Shown here: positions 30,519-41,932 of the stretch, one piece after another
Layout of the letters: every line of letters starts with the position of its first letter
Numbering within the stretch: position 1 is the first letter of the stretch
Assembly (NCBI GenBank): GCA_007258455.2
Contig: VDFB02000003.1
Location: forward strand, 38,601,084 to 38,665,083
DNA length: 64,000 nt
Origin: Sequoia sempervirens
Taxonomy: Eukaryota; Streptophyta; Pinopsida; Cupressales; Cupressaceae
Direction: 5' to 3'
Translations under genes and position numbers: made by a program
The notes under the pieces: model-generated
What the model was told of the DNA's origin: nothing
Database searches by the model: none
What the model saw: only the letters and a program-made list of their open reading frames with translations

Positions 30519-31964
30519 ATGTCTAGAAAGGGGCAAGGTGAATGGGCAGCACAGTGTATGATACTTGATAAGTCTACTTCACAAGGGAAGACCATTCACA
30601 TTGATATTAAGCCTATCCTAAAAAGACACAAGAGGGTGTTCAAAGATATTCCTCCCAGGTTACCTCCAAAGAGAGGGTTTGAGCACACCATAGAGCTTGA
30701 GGAGGGAGAAAAACCTGTTATTACCACACCCTATCGACACCCAAGGGGTTATAAGGAGGAAATTGAAAAAGCCATAAAAGAATTATTGGAAATGGGGCAC
30801 ATTTAGCCTAGCTCCAGCCCCTTTGCTTCATTAGTCGTCCTCGTAAAGAAGAAAGATGGCACAATGAGAATGTGCATAGATTATTGGGCACTTAACAAGA
30901 AAACCATCAAGAATCAGTATCCTATCCCAAGGGTTGATGAATTGATAGATGAACTCCATGGTGTTGTGTACTTTTCAAAAATAGATCTTCGTTCGGGATA
31001 CCATCAAATAAGGGTAAGGGCAGAAGATGTTCACAAAACAACTTTTAGATGTCATTATGGGCATTTTGAGTTTTTAGTCCTTCCTTTTGGCCTCACTAAT
31101 GCCTTGACCACTTTTCAGTCTTGTATGAATCATATTTTCAGGGGACTATTGAGGAAATTCCTACTTGTATTCTTTGATGATATCCTAATCTATAGTAAAA
31201 CGTGGGAAGAACATTTAAGGCACATAGATGAAGTATTGGGAATACTAGAACAACACTATCTATTTGCTAAAATATCCAAGTGTGAATTTGGGATGGAAGA
31301 AATTTTGTATCTTGGCCATAAGACTAGCGCACAGGGAGTAAGAGTTGATGAAGAAAAGATAGAAGCCATTAAGAGTTGGTCCAAACCTAGGACCCTTACA
31401 CACCTTCGGGGTTTCCTTGGACTTTGTAGTTACTATCGTAGATTTGTGAAGGGTTTTTCAAAACTAACTTCTCCTTTGACGGACTTAACTAAGAAAGGAG
31501 CTTTTACATGGACATAAGAAGCTCAATTAGCCTTTGAGAAGCTCAAGGAAGTTATGAGTTCATGCCCAGTTTTGGCAATACCAGATTTTTTCTCACCATT
31601 TGAACTATGTTGTGATGCATCAGGCGAAGGCATTGGTGCTGTACTAATGCAAAACAAGCATCCCATAGCCTTTGAAAGTAGGAAGCTTAAAGAGTCAGAA
31701 AGAGCCTATTCAGTTTATGATAAAGAAATGTTGGCAATCATGCATGCTTTGGAGAAATTCAGGCAATACCTTATTTGTGGAAGATTTATCGTAAAAACAG
31801 ATCACAATAGTTTGAGATTCTTCCTTAACCAAAGGGATCTAAATAATAGACAACAAAAATGGGTAAGTAAACTTCAGGCATACAACTTTGATATTGAATA
31901 CGTGAAGGGAAGAACAATGTTGTTGCAGACACTCTCTCCAGGAGACCTCACTTGGGATCATTAA
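30519..31964 (+). pseudogene. Element A reverse transcriptase and RNase H
   Basis: One frame with two in-frame stops (TAG 30804-30806 in the GHI.PSSSP motif; TAA 31515-31517 after FTWT). RT motifs in order: [44 protein letters not shown], the catalytic FFDDILIYSKTW and FLGLCSYYRRF. RNase H motifs: LCCDASGEGIGAVLMQ and VKTDHNSLRFF. Only point lesions separate it from an intact polyprotein. Confidence 0.93.
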
Positions 31965-33405
31965 TTGTGGTATCTTCAGAATGGAAAGCATCTATAATAG
32001 CCGAATATGCCAAGGATATTTTCTCTAGCAATATTTTGGAAGGGAAAATACAAGATGGAAATTACAGAGTAATTGGCGAATTTATTCTTTATAAAAACAT
32101 GATATATCTTACCCCAGGATCGAAAGTTAAGGCATCAATCTTGAAGGATTACCATGATAATCCTTTGGCAGGACATCAAGGTTTCTTCAAAACTTACAAG
32201 AAGATTAGAGAAAGATTTTCATGGAAGGGATTAAAAAAATATGTACTAAGGTATACTAGAGAATGCATGGTATGTCAAAAGAATAAAGGAGAACATGTAC
32301 TTCCAACAGGGCTGCTTCAACCTTTACCTATACTGGACCAGAAATGGGAAAGTATTTCCATGGACTTTATCACTAGTCTACCAAAGGTCCAAAACAAAGA
32401 CTGCATTTATGTAGTGGTGGATTGTCTAACCAAGTATGCTCATTTTATGGCTATATCATCAGATTTCAAAGCTCCTTAGGTGGCTGATATGTTCTTCAAA
32501 GAAGTTTTTAGATTGCATGGTCTACCAAGGAATATTGTAAGTGATAGAGACAACTATTTTCTCAGCTTATTTTGGCAAGAGTTATTTAGATTGGCTGGAA
32601 CAACATTAACCCCAAGCACTAGTTATCACCCGCAAACAGACGTGCAAACAAAAATCGTCAACAAGTGGTTGGAAGGTTATTTGAGGAATTATGTCACAGG
32701 ACAACAAAATGGATGGATTAGATGGTTGCACTTAGGAGACTATTGTTACAACACTACTCATCATATGTCCATCGACATGAGTCCTTTCGAGCCTTGTATG
32801 GATATGAGGCTACATCCTTTGGAGATTTGATCCGAGTTGAAATTCGCGTACTAGGGGCTAAAGAATTTGTACAACAGAATGTAGACATCATAAATTCACT
32901 CAAGGACAACCTACACCAACCCCAGAATCAATAGAAACTGTACGCCGATAAGAAAAGAACAGAACAAACCTTTGAAGTTGGGGACTTGGTCTTTTTGAGA
33001 TTGCAGCCCTACAAACAATCTTCTATCAAAATCAGCGGGAAAGAAAAGCTTAAGCCCCGATTTTATGGACCTTACAAGATCTTGAGAAAGATAGGAGAAG
33101 TAGCATATGAATTGGAGCTGCCCACACAAAGCAAAATCCATAATGTGTTTCATGTATCTCATCTCAAGAAAGTTTTGGGGCAACTCATTGTACCAAGCAC
33201 GAAACTTCCTCCACTTGATAATGAAGGGAAGCTTATTCTAGAACCGAAACTCATACTAGATATGCGCGAGAAAAGGCTAAGAAACATGACCATTCAGGAG
33301 TATTTAGTTAAGTGGAAGAGTCTGCCTACTGAAGATACTACTTGGGAGGAAGCTGGCATCTTGGACCATCCAAACTTAAAGTTGCTTGAGGACAAGCAAA
33401 CTTAG
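31952..33405 (+). pseudogene. Element A integrase and chromodomain
   Basis: Begins in a different frame from the RNase H. Zinc-binding HHCC (LAGHQGFF...CMVCQKNK), core Asp residues in SMDFITSLPK and IVSDRDNYF, and NKWLEGYLRNY. A TAG at 32477-32479, a frameshift near 32790 and a TAG at 32932-32934 break it. The tail holds KIHNVFHVSHLKK and a chromodomain (IQEYLVKWKSLPTEDTTWEE), ending KLLEDKQT. The chromodomain is thought to direct insertion to heterochromatin in this clade (family knowledge). Confidence 0.92.
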
Positions 33406-33416
33406 GGAGGGAGGAC
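33404..33416 (+). other. Element A polypurine tract
   Basis: AGGGAGGGAGGAC immediately before the 3' LTR; plus-strand priming site. Elements B and C have the same type of tract in the same place. Confidence 0.88.
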
Positions 33417-34635
33417 TGTCATGACCCTCTTTTTCCCTCACATAATCACTCTTATAGTTATCTATATTATATATATATTGATGCTCACTTCATTAGATTG
33501 TATTTATACTTGCTTTTGTGATAGCCTTTTATCTATCGCTCTCAATTATTCTTTGATTATGTTTCTTAAAACTTTACTCTTTCTTAATACCGGTTATTCT
33601 AATTTATTTTAATTAAATTTAACTTAAGTATAAATTGGTTCTTCTAAAGAGACAACTATGTAATTTTTATACGAGGTGATTAGCGAATTATCATTAATGA
33701 ATAGTATTTTTGAATGAATCGGGCTTTGCTTCAAAACATTCATAATTCTTTGTTGTTGGGTATTCACAAGCGGCTATGGATAATAAACTAAATTGTTTAT
33801 CTCTTGCGACCTCCTGGAAGAACATGACCAGCTGATGGTAAGACACATCCTTTCTCTGTAGTGAAGACACATTGATTAACACTAACCTTGTTCATATTTA
33901 TGTGTCTCTGTATGTGCAGATGAGGCATCGAATGAAAGTTTAGTATTCTGATAGCACACGGGTATACCTCTGATTTGCGTAAGAGGAAGATAAAACTAGT
34001 GCTCTAAGATTTGATAAGTAATATATATATCCATCATCTGCAATCTGGTATGTACTACTGTACATAAACACAATCTTATTCTTGTTGTTAATGTTAGCAT
34101 TTGTGAATGAATTAGCAATAACTTCATAGCATTTTAGCATGGCATTATTAGGAGAGACTAATCCACTACCAAATTATTATCCTTTCTTAGTCAAATCATT
34201 AGGGAGGGGAGTTGGAAGCACATGAAGGAGAGCAAATACTAGGGTCCCTTCGAGGTAGGCCACCCTCCTTGGATGACTGCGGTCTGCCATTGAGGGCCGA
34301 GGGGGTCATTACAATTGGTGGTTTTTTAGCCGCCCTCAGGTTGAGAAGGGAGTGCTCTAAGGGCATCCTTGTGTGTGGTCCTCTCTTGCCCCGCTTATGA
34401 AGTTGATGAGCAAGGGACGATAATTTGGGGTGTCTTATATCTATTTAGTTTACTTAAAAAACTATAGATTGAATGATTGATTGCCTATGATTTACAAGCA
34501 GTAATAATTAATAAGGAAAGTTTTATTGATTTCATTGATTGAATTAACATCTTTTTAAGTTGGTATTCTTATTTCATGAAGCATATTGGTGTTTTTAGGA
34601 TAAATTTTAAGCAACACCCTAAAGGGGTCATTACA
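33417..34635 (+). repeat. Element A 3' LTR
   Basis: Nearly identical to 27375-28603. Ends GGGTCATTACA, followed by the TSD ATCTT. Includes the same internal copy of the LTR-end/primer-site word near 34312. Confidence 0.95.
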
Positions 34636-34640
34636 ATCTT

Positions 34641-35684
34641 AAGCTTAGATTCTAGTACCAAGAAGATCCTACCCTTATACTGTATCAAACCATCAATTTG
34701 TACCTATCATCATGCAAGGTACCCTCAACTAAACTGGTAGCAAACTGATTTTTGGCATACTCTGCAATAATCTGCTATTTCCAATCAGCAGTGATCTCAA
34801 CCAATGAGCTCAAGTGTGGCCATCGAGACAAGGCATCAACCACAATGTTATTATTCTCCTTGACATACTCGATGTTAAAATCCTAAGCTTGGAGCTTACC
34901 CACTTCTGTTGCGTTTCGTTTAGATCCTTCTGATGCATGAAGTGTTTGAGACTGTTGTGATCAGTCTTCACCACAAATTTGCTTCCCACCAAATACCATT
35001 TGAATTTGGCCAATGCATGCATGATTGTAAGCATCCCCTTGTCATATATTTATAAGTTCTCTTACCACCCCTCAATTTTTTGCTCTCGAAGATAATTAGA
35101 TGCTTTTCTTGCATTAGGACATCACCAACTCCTTCCCCTGAAGCATCACACTGCAACTCGAATGGTTTGGAGAAGTAGGGTATGGCCAAAATGGGACATG
35201 AACTCATGAGTTGCTTGAATCTATCAAAAACCACTTGTGTTTTTTCTAACCATGCAAATGCCCCCTTTTTTGGTGAGATCAGTAAGAGGGGCAGCCATCT
35301 GAGAATATCCCTTCACAAACCTCCTATAGAAACCACACAATCCCATAAAACCCTTCAACTGTGAGAGGTTCTTTGGATTAGTCCAATCCAAGATAGCCTT
35401 GATCTTCTCTGGGTCAACACTAACTCCCTTAGAACCGATCACGTGCCTAAGATAAAGCAGCTCAATGATTCCAAATTCACATTTGGATTCCTTAGCAAAC
35501 ATACATTTTGACTCCAAGATACTAAGCACTTCCTCCAAGTGCTTGGGATGCTCTTCCCACGACTTATTGTAGATGAGGATATCATCAAAGAAGATAAGTA
35601 CAAACTTCCTCAACTATTTTTGAAATATCTTGTTCATACAGGACTGGAAAGTCGTAGGTGCATTAGTCAGACCAAAGGGCATGA
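34641..35684 (-). pseudogene. Element B RNase H and C-terminal half of RT
   Basis: On the minus strand, RT palm catalytic box LIFFDDILIYNKSW, SKCEFGIIELLYL, FMGLCGFYRRFVKGY, then RNase H ELQCDASGEGVGDVLMQ and FVVKTDHNSLKHF. Stops and frameshifts present. Bounded right by insertion G (35694) and left by the TSD of element A. Confidence 0.9.
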
Positions 35685-35693
35685 CTAGAAACT

Positions 35694-37751
35694 AGGGAAA
35701 CTCGGGGACACGTCCCCCCTCTAAAATGCCTCGTCCATGTCCTCGGGATGTCTTGGGTACAAGGGGACGGTCCCCTGGCGTCCCCTTTTTTGCACTTTTG
35801 CAGGGAAACATCTCGAAAACCCAGGGATGGTCAACCCAAAAAAGGGGACGGCTGATCGTCCCGGGGACGATGGATACAATTATTCAATATTGGTTTATGT
35901 ACTTGTCACAAATGATTCTATTTAAGTTTTTCTTCATTCCATGAATCTGAGCATATTCACAGATTCTTAGTTTTCTGTGACTCGCATATTTTCTATTCCC
36001 TTAAATAAAGCCCGAGACTTCTTTATTATGGGCAATGTACAGTTCTTAGACATCTTTTAGATTTTTCTTTTTATCCTGAGTGTTCCTGTCCTAAATTTCA
36101 AATAATGTGGAATTCAAATGTATTGTGATTTTCAAGCCTTGTAAGTACATTATATGATATTGGGTTTTCCAAAGTGTAAATTGCAAATTATTTCAGTGGA
36201 TTATAGGGTATTTTGATATGCATTTCTATTGCCTATTATCTTAACACTTCAAATCTGAGACATTTTTTTTCCATGTGTTTGATAGAGGTGCCATTACTTA
36301 ATAATCATCCGTTATGATACATATAAATTCCTTACTAATATTTATTAGAACATTTGACAAGGAACTCCTTCATCGACATATGACTTGTTTAGCACTGAGG
36401 TGCCTAGATGAATTCTCATGAATAACCCAACACTCAGTGCTCGTTCTCAATGCTACTGTGCCTCAAATAAATCTCACAACTCTTACTCTATTGTGAAGAT
36501 GATACATAGCAGGCCTTGGGACATCTGATCATGCAAAACAATAACATGATAACTGTGTAGATTATTTGCCTAATGCAACTCACTATCATTCTCAGAAGGC
36601 TGCGCTCCCTTGTTCCAGTTATCTATAAACAAAAAAATTATCATTAGAGTATCTGTTTTCTTAGTTCAAAATCAAGCTTTCTATTGAATAACTTCTAACT
36701 TATTCATTAAGATCAATGCATACCCAATAAACCATATCAAGTCATATCTTATTCATTGAATCATTTGTCTAAACAACCACTTATTAGTTATTGTCCAACA
36801 TTTCAGTATTTATATTCTTTATAAGTATATCACTAAAGAAGTCAATCAACACTCATTATCTCGTTAATGTTTCATCAGTCTTAGTTCAACAACAGGATTG
36901 AACAATGTTCATTACTATAAGTTAATATTCAATTCAAAGTACATGAAGGGTCTCTCCCAACATTCCTATCAATCAAGGGGGGGTTTAGTAACTCAAAACT
37001 GTCTACTTTTATGTTTTTAATTGTTTAGGGCCCATTCAAGATCTTAAAGGGAACATGTTCATTCTTAAAATTACTGTATTGACTGTGGCATCTAGTTCAA
37101 ATATCAGTGCTAAATTTCAAGATCACATACCATACTTATGATGCTTTATTGTATGCAAGTGCAATTATGTGTTAGGCATAAATGTTCTATAGTTAAATAG
37201 CTAAACTAAGCCAACTTTCTTCACTTTGAGTTTTGAATTCTTTTCATTAGTAATTCCAATAAGGATGTCAATGCAGTAGGATATCCTATCCTTGTTCATT
37301 GCAGTTTACATTTGGTCTTTCATAATCCATACCTATAGCTAGAAAAATCCTCCCATTAACTGGTATAGCATAAGTATTTTTCCAGTATGTACTGGTATCA
37401 CAAAAAATACAATAAGACTGTTTAATTTAAGTGTTGTGTTCTTTTTTGTCAGTTATCAGTATCACTAACAATTAACAAATGATAATTCAACATACAAGAA
37501 AGACACTTAGTTTATTGACAAATAATGTTGAACACAAATGTTATATGTTAAGGTTCTATAATGTATATTATGCATGCCTTATCCATGTTATCATATGAAT
37601 ATTTAAAATCTTCCTATATATTTTAAATTTTCCCTATATTTTATATAGCTGTCCCCCTTCCGTCCCCAAATTTGGCCTCAAAATCCGGAAACTTGGGGAC
37701 CCGTCCCACCATCCCCTGCCGTCCCCATCCTGGAAACCTGGCGTAACATTG
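35694..37751. mobile_element. Insertion G: 2.06-kb DNA-transposon-like element in B's RT
   Basis: Interrupts the RT of element B between GHFEFL and PFGLTNA. It is flanked by CTAGAAACT (35685-35693 and 37752-37760), a 9-bp duplication; one possible wider reading is 14 bp with two mismatches. Both ends are dense in GGGGAC/GTCCCC words. The left end has 'ggaaactcggggacacgtcc' and the right end 'ggaaacttggggacccgtcc' (about 37687) in the same orientation. The interior 35880-37650 is AT-rich and non-coding. A 9-bp TSD suggests a Mutator-like element and 8 bp would suggest hAT; terminal inverted repeats are not clear, so class is open. Confidence 0.6.
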
Positions 37752-37760
37752 CTAGAAACT

Positions 37761-39004
37761 CAAAATGCCCAAAATGGCATTTGAAGGTTGTCTTCTCAAT
37801 ATTAGATTCTCTCATCTTGATCTGATGGTAACCCGATCTAAGATCTATCTTGGAAAAGTAGATAACTCCATGTAGCTCATCAATCCTGGGGATGGGATAT
37901 CGGTTTTTGATTGTCTTCTGATTCAAGGCCCGATAATCTATGCACGTGCGCATAGTGCCATCCTTCTTCTTGACCAAAACTACTGCTAAAGCAAAGAGAC
38001 TCTTGCTTGGGCAAATGTGACTCATGTCCAAGAGTTTTTTGATGGCCTTCTCTATCTCATCTTTCTACCTCTTCGGATACCAGTATGGAGTAGTTATGAC
38101 TGGTTTAGCTCCTTCCTCAAGCTCAATAACATGCTCAGTTCCCCTTTCAAGAGGTCTCCTAGGAGGTATACTACCAAAAACCTTACTCCTCTTAGTGATC
38201 AAAGACTAAACGTTAGGATGGTAGTGTCCCTTATCCTATGTTGGATTAGATGGCATGATCAAACACTTTGCTGCCCATTCTACTTGGTCATGACGAATTA
38301 GCCTTTCCATACTTTTGAAAGAAACAATATGAGGGCATCGATTTGACATCCCTCTCGACACCACCTTCTTCCCATTTGTGGTGAACTTCAATTCCATAGT
38401 TTGTAGATTCAAAGTGATCTCTCCAAGAGATCTCAACCACTGAATGCCAAGCATTGCATTAGTGTCTCCAATGCTAACAACATATAAGTCATCCTTGACT
38501 TCATAGTTGCCCAACTACATAGACATATTGGAGACCTTCCAGTTGCAAGAGATAATAAAACCATCGGCCACCATTACCTTAAAACCTTCAAACTCTTTCG
38601 TTTTGAGGCCTCTCTTTGCAACTATCCCTTCGTCAATGAAGTTATATGTTGTTGCAGTATCAATGAGAGCAATGATTCGCTGGCCTCCAAGCACTCCACA
38701 GACTCTGAAAGACTCATTGTTTTGAAAACTAGAAAGTTAGGCAAATGCACCCCCACTTCCTTGGTTCTTATCCATCACTTCCAAAGCTCTGTCTTCTTCA
38801 CTATCCACAAAATTAGATTGCTGTTATGATATATACAATTTTGATCCATCATTAGAATACGCCTCCATATGATGGGAATGGCCCTTTCCAAAGCACTTGT
38901 GATCTTGGCTCCATGGTTCTCTACATGTGTAACATATTTTCTTCCTACAAAGCTCGTCACAAAGGTCATTATCCATTCGAGAAGGGAATTTCTTGGTCTG
39001 ATTT
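37761..39004 (-). pseudogene. Element B RT N-terminus, protease and gag zinc knuckle
   Basis: Minus strand, in order from the right: zinc knuckle CYTCREPWSQDHKCFGK (near 38900), protease region ALIDTATTYNFIDE followed by NAMLGIQWLRSLG, then [22 protein letters not shown] and [13 protein letters not shown]. The protease active site reads DTA where D(S/T)G is required, so the Gly is lost. Bounded by G on the left and element C on the right, whose insertion splits the gag between FFKF and the zinc knuckle. Confidence 0.88.
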
Positions 39005-40371
39005 TGTAATGTCCCCTTTTTAGCTTGTTCTAGTTTCTTGATGGTTTAGCCTATTAGCTAACCCTTGTAGGCTAATGGAGATGATTAGAGGGTCCTGTTT
39101 GGCAGTTATCTGGTTATTTTCTTCTCCAAAGCATATTTTGGTTCAGGATGGGCCTTCGTTTGGTGTTTCAGGACTTAGTTGTACACACTTACTATTTATA
39201 GTAAGTCATTAGGTCATGGGAGTCCAGTGTTACTAATTATAGTAAGGCACCTGGACGTGTTGTGGATGTAGTGTCGATCTTCGAGGTTTAGTTAGTATGG
39301 TGAATTAATGATTATTAAAGGAGTTATTATCATTAAAGTGACTTCAATGATAATTAAATATTATAAAAGTATATTATAAAGTTTATAATTGCAGTTTATG
39401 TCCAATGGCGCCATGAGACAAAAAAAGGTTCATTAATGATTAATTAATTGGGCGCCCACTTTGAGGAGATATTTAATAAAGTCTAAAGTGCACATTTAAC
39501 ATATTTAAATGAATTAAAAAAGTGCCTTTTGGGGATCAACCTATGCATGGGCGAGTATTTAAAGATTCATCATAAGCAAATAGGTATTCATTTGATCATA
39601 TACACTTATGCTCTTTGGTGAAGTTGCTTGGAGAGAAGAAGTGCTAGGGTTTCTGCACAAATTGGTCATTGAGAACGAATACTCTCTTTGATTTTTGCAT
39701 TCCTGAGGTTGTGAAAGATCTTCTGAAGGATTGCCCATTCTATTGGGTTCATACAAAGGTCAATATTGAGCATATTGGTGAAGATTACTACAGGGTTTTG
39801 AGTAGAATTGAAGGGGTTCTTTGTAAAACTTGAAGACATTGGTTGTTGTGTTCATTCATTGCTGAGAGCAACCAAACTTGGTCGTACTGTTGCATTTATG
39901 AGCCCATACTAGCTGCTGAGAGCCAGCCATACAACTCCTTAAGGCTGAGCGTGTTCTCTCCTAGCCAAATCGCTTGGCTTTTGGCATTGTTTTCTCATCC
40001 TTTTTGGGCGTCCAGGCTGGTTAGAGCATTCAAAAGGGTTTCAAAGGTGGATAAACTCCATACTAGTTGCAGATTATTCATTTCCAGATTTATTATGTTG
40101 CTGCCAAATTTTTTGAATTGAAGACTTTTGCCATTGCTATCATCCGGGTATGAAAGTGATGTAAAAAACTTAAAAATAATTATATGCTATTGATGCAAAT
40201 TCAGTTTGCTTGCTGCCATAGTTTATTTTCTGTTTTTGCATATCTTTTCTTGTCTTTTCTTCCTGGTATTACATATCAAAAATCACAAAAAATCATAAAT
40301 CATTCAGAATACAAATAAAAGTTACCGCAGTTGCATTAAAAATCCATCACAAGGACGGGAGGGTTTTTATA
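39005..40371 (+). repeat. Element C 5' LTR
   Basis: Starts TGTAATGTCCCC and ends TTTTTATA (TTCTTACA in the 3' copy). Contains TAGCCTA/TAGGCTA (39047-39053, 39068-39074) and CTTACTATTTATAGTAAG (39188-39205) plus a second palindrome near 39230. Confidence 0.92.
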
Positions 40372-40372
40372 G

Positions 40373-40386
40373 TGGTATCAAAGTGG
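40373..40386 (+). other. Element C primer-binding site
   Basis: TGGTATCAAAGTGG one base after the LTR: the Met-tRNA type with one change (TCAAAG for TCAGAG). The same variant occurs at 63211. Confidence 0.8.
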
Positions 40387-40437
40387 TTTCCTACCATCCT
40401 GTTGGGGAAGTCTCTTACATTCAGAACAGAGGAAAAA

Positions 40438-41367
40438 ATGGCTTTCGATAAATTCACTCTTGATTTGATGCAGAACTTGTATGATTTGATGGGTGATCCA
40501 GAAACACAATGGGGATTTCTAAGAATGTTTGGGAAATCTTAAGGGAAGGATAAGAAAAAGGAATTGCTTCAAAATGATTTTCAACCTACAGGTGAAAATG
40601 GGGTTAAAATTGAAGTGGCAGTTGATGAGAAAATTTTACATCTTGATAAAGGTGTGGTAGAACCCCAGGATGATATTATCAGCACTAATGGAGATGTTAT
40701 TAGCCTTGAGGATAATTCTGATTTTATAAACAACAGTCCATTACCTTCACACAATCATAAGGTGATAGATAAATCACATGAAGATGAAAACATCATGGAA
40801 TCTCCTATATTTAGCAATGAAGTTTTGCATGTTGAACATGAAAAATGTATTGTGGATTCAAGCCACAAGCAATCTGATTTTGTGCATCACACTATAGAAG
40901 ATGTTAAAAGGACACACGATAGGTGTAATGAGTGGTTACAAAGAGCTAAGAAGGCAAAGATGTTGGCTGCCCAAACAAAACAATGTTTGTAGGAGGTCAA
41001 GGAACACTACAACCGGCTCGATCAAGCAAAGAAACAAAGGGAGTCACACCTTAGAACTCTAGTTCTTTCAAGAGAAGAACATTTAAAAGTTGAACATGCA
41101 AAGAAGAAGCTTCTTGAGGTAAGCACACATGAAGAATATGCTGTTATGTGTGAACAAGAGAAGATATGTGATTCAGAAAATTCTATTGGTATACATAACT
41201 TGCATCATGAGTCTCATGAGTTGCCTTTGGTTGAGAGCCCATTAAAGGCTCAAGTTTTAGAGACGGGCAAAAAGATTGAATACACACTTAGTGGATCAAC
41301 CACTAATGTCATTGCTACACATGAGTATGGAGGAGAGTTAAATCATTTTCTTGTCATGGGGGAGTAG
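40438..41367 (+). pseudogene. Unrecognised ORF of element C (about 310 aa, two stops)
   Basis: Starts at ATG 40438 (MAFDKFTLDLMQNLYDLMGD) and runs in one frame to 41367, with a TAA at 40540-40542 and a TAG at 40990-40992. The product would be acidic to mixed-charge, with a helical coiled-coil-like middle (DVKRTHDRCNEWLQRAKKAK, then RESHLRTLVLSREEHLKVEH) and many His/Glu/Asp. I do not recognise a family; it is not a gag core (no W-rich capsid motif, no zinc knuckle). The lone stops suggest it was open recently in this lineage. Confidence 0.6.
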
Positions 41368-41465
41368 CATCATCCTATGAACCTATTGGTATCTTTTGCA
41401 TCCCCATAGGTTGGCCTTGCAGTTTTGAGGGTTTTGTTTCGTTTCATATCAACAACCTAAGAGGA

Positions 41466-41932
41466 GTGATTGCACATCATTCAACACCTATGAGAGATAG
41501 TCAACAAATCCATGGGAGTTTGGCAGTGGATAGAGAGAGATGTTGTGTTGCAGATACTTTCAAATATTTTTATCTCTTCATGACGGATGGATGTGAGGTT
41601 CGTTTGTATTGGGATCCGGGCAGTGACAGGTATGGCATTGCAGTTTGGATGGATCCCATTGGGTTGCTTCATCATTTCCAGCATGGTGAAGTTGATATCA
41701 GACTAGCGCAATGGAAGTCAGAGAGGGATATGTGTGGCAAACTCCCATTTTGGGTTTGGTATCCAGGGATATTTTGCGTAGTCGAGCTTATTCTGGTGTT
41801 GCAGGAGATGGTTGTTGATGTGAGGGACATTACAAAGTTCTACTTGTGGGACCCAGGTGGAGTGATCTTTCAGAGGGTTCTCTTTTGGAAGTTGAGATTG
41901 CTTGGGGACAAGCAATTTTAGGGAGGGCGGAC
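41466..41932 (+). pseudogene. Second frame of element C, with a chromodomain-tail remnant
   Basis: A 151-codon frame (41466-41921) reading MIAHHSTPMRDSQQI through YLWDPGG and ending VLFWKLRLLGDKQF, with the stop next to the polypurine tract. The last 12 residues and the tract match the end of gypsy pol in elements A and B (LLEDKQ), so the 3' edge derives from an autonomous relative. The rest is unrecognised and may not be coding. Confidence 0.5.

Larger units (their letters stand above)
27375..34635 (+). mobile_element. Element A: near-complete chromodomain gypsy retrotransposon
   Basis: 7,261 bp, plus strand. LTRs are 27375-28603 (1,229 bp) and 33417-34635 (1,219 bp), the primer site is at 28606 and the polypurine tract at 33404-33416. 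The TSD ATCTT is perfect at 27370-27374 and 34636-34640. It sits inside element B's pol. LTRs differ by a few percent by eye, the least of the nested LTR elements, so it is probably the youngest. Gag and pol are complete in content but have single-base stops and two frameshifts. Confidence 0.95.

Noticed and set aside
36000..37600. Genes inside insertion G
   Set aside because: All frames are short with frequent stops and no motif; treated as the non-coding interior of G.
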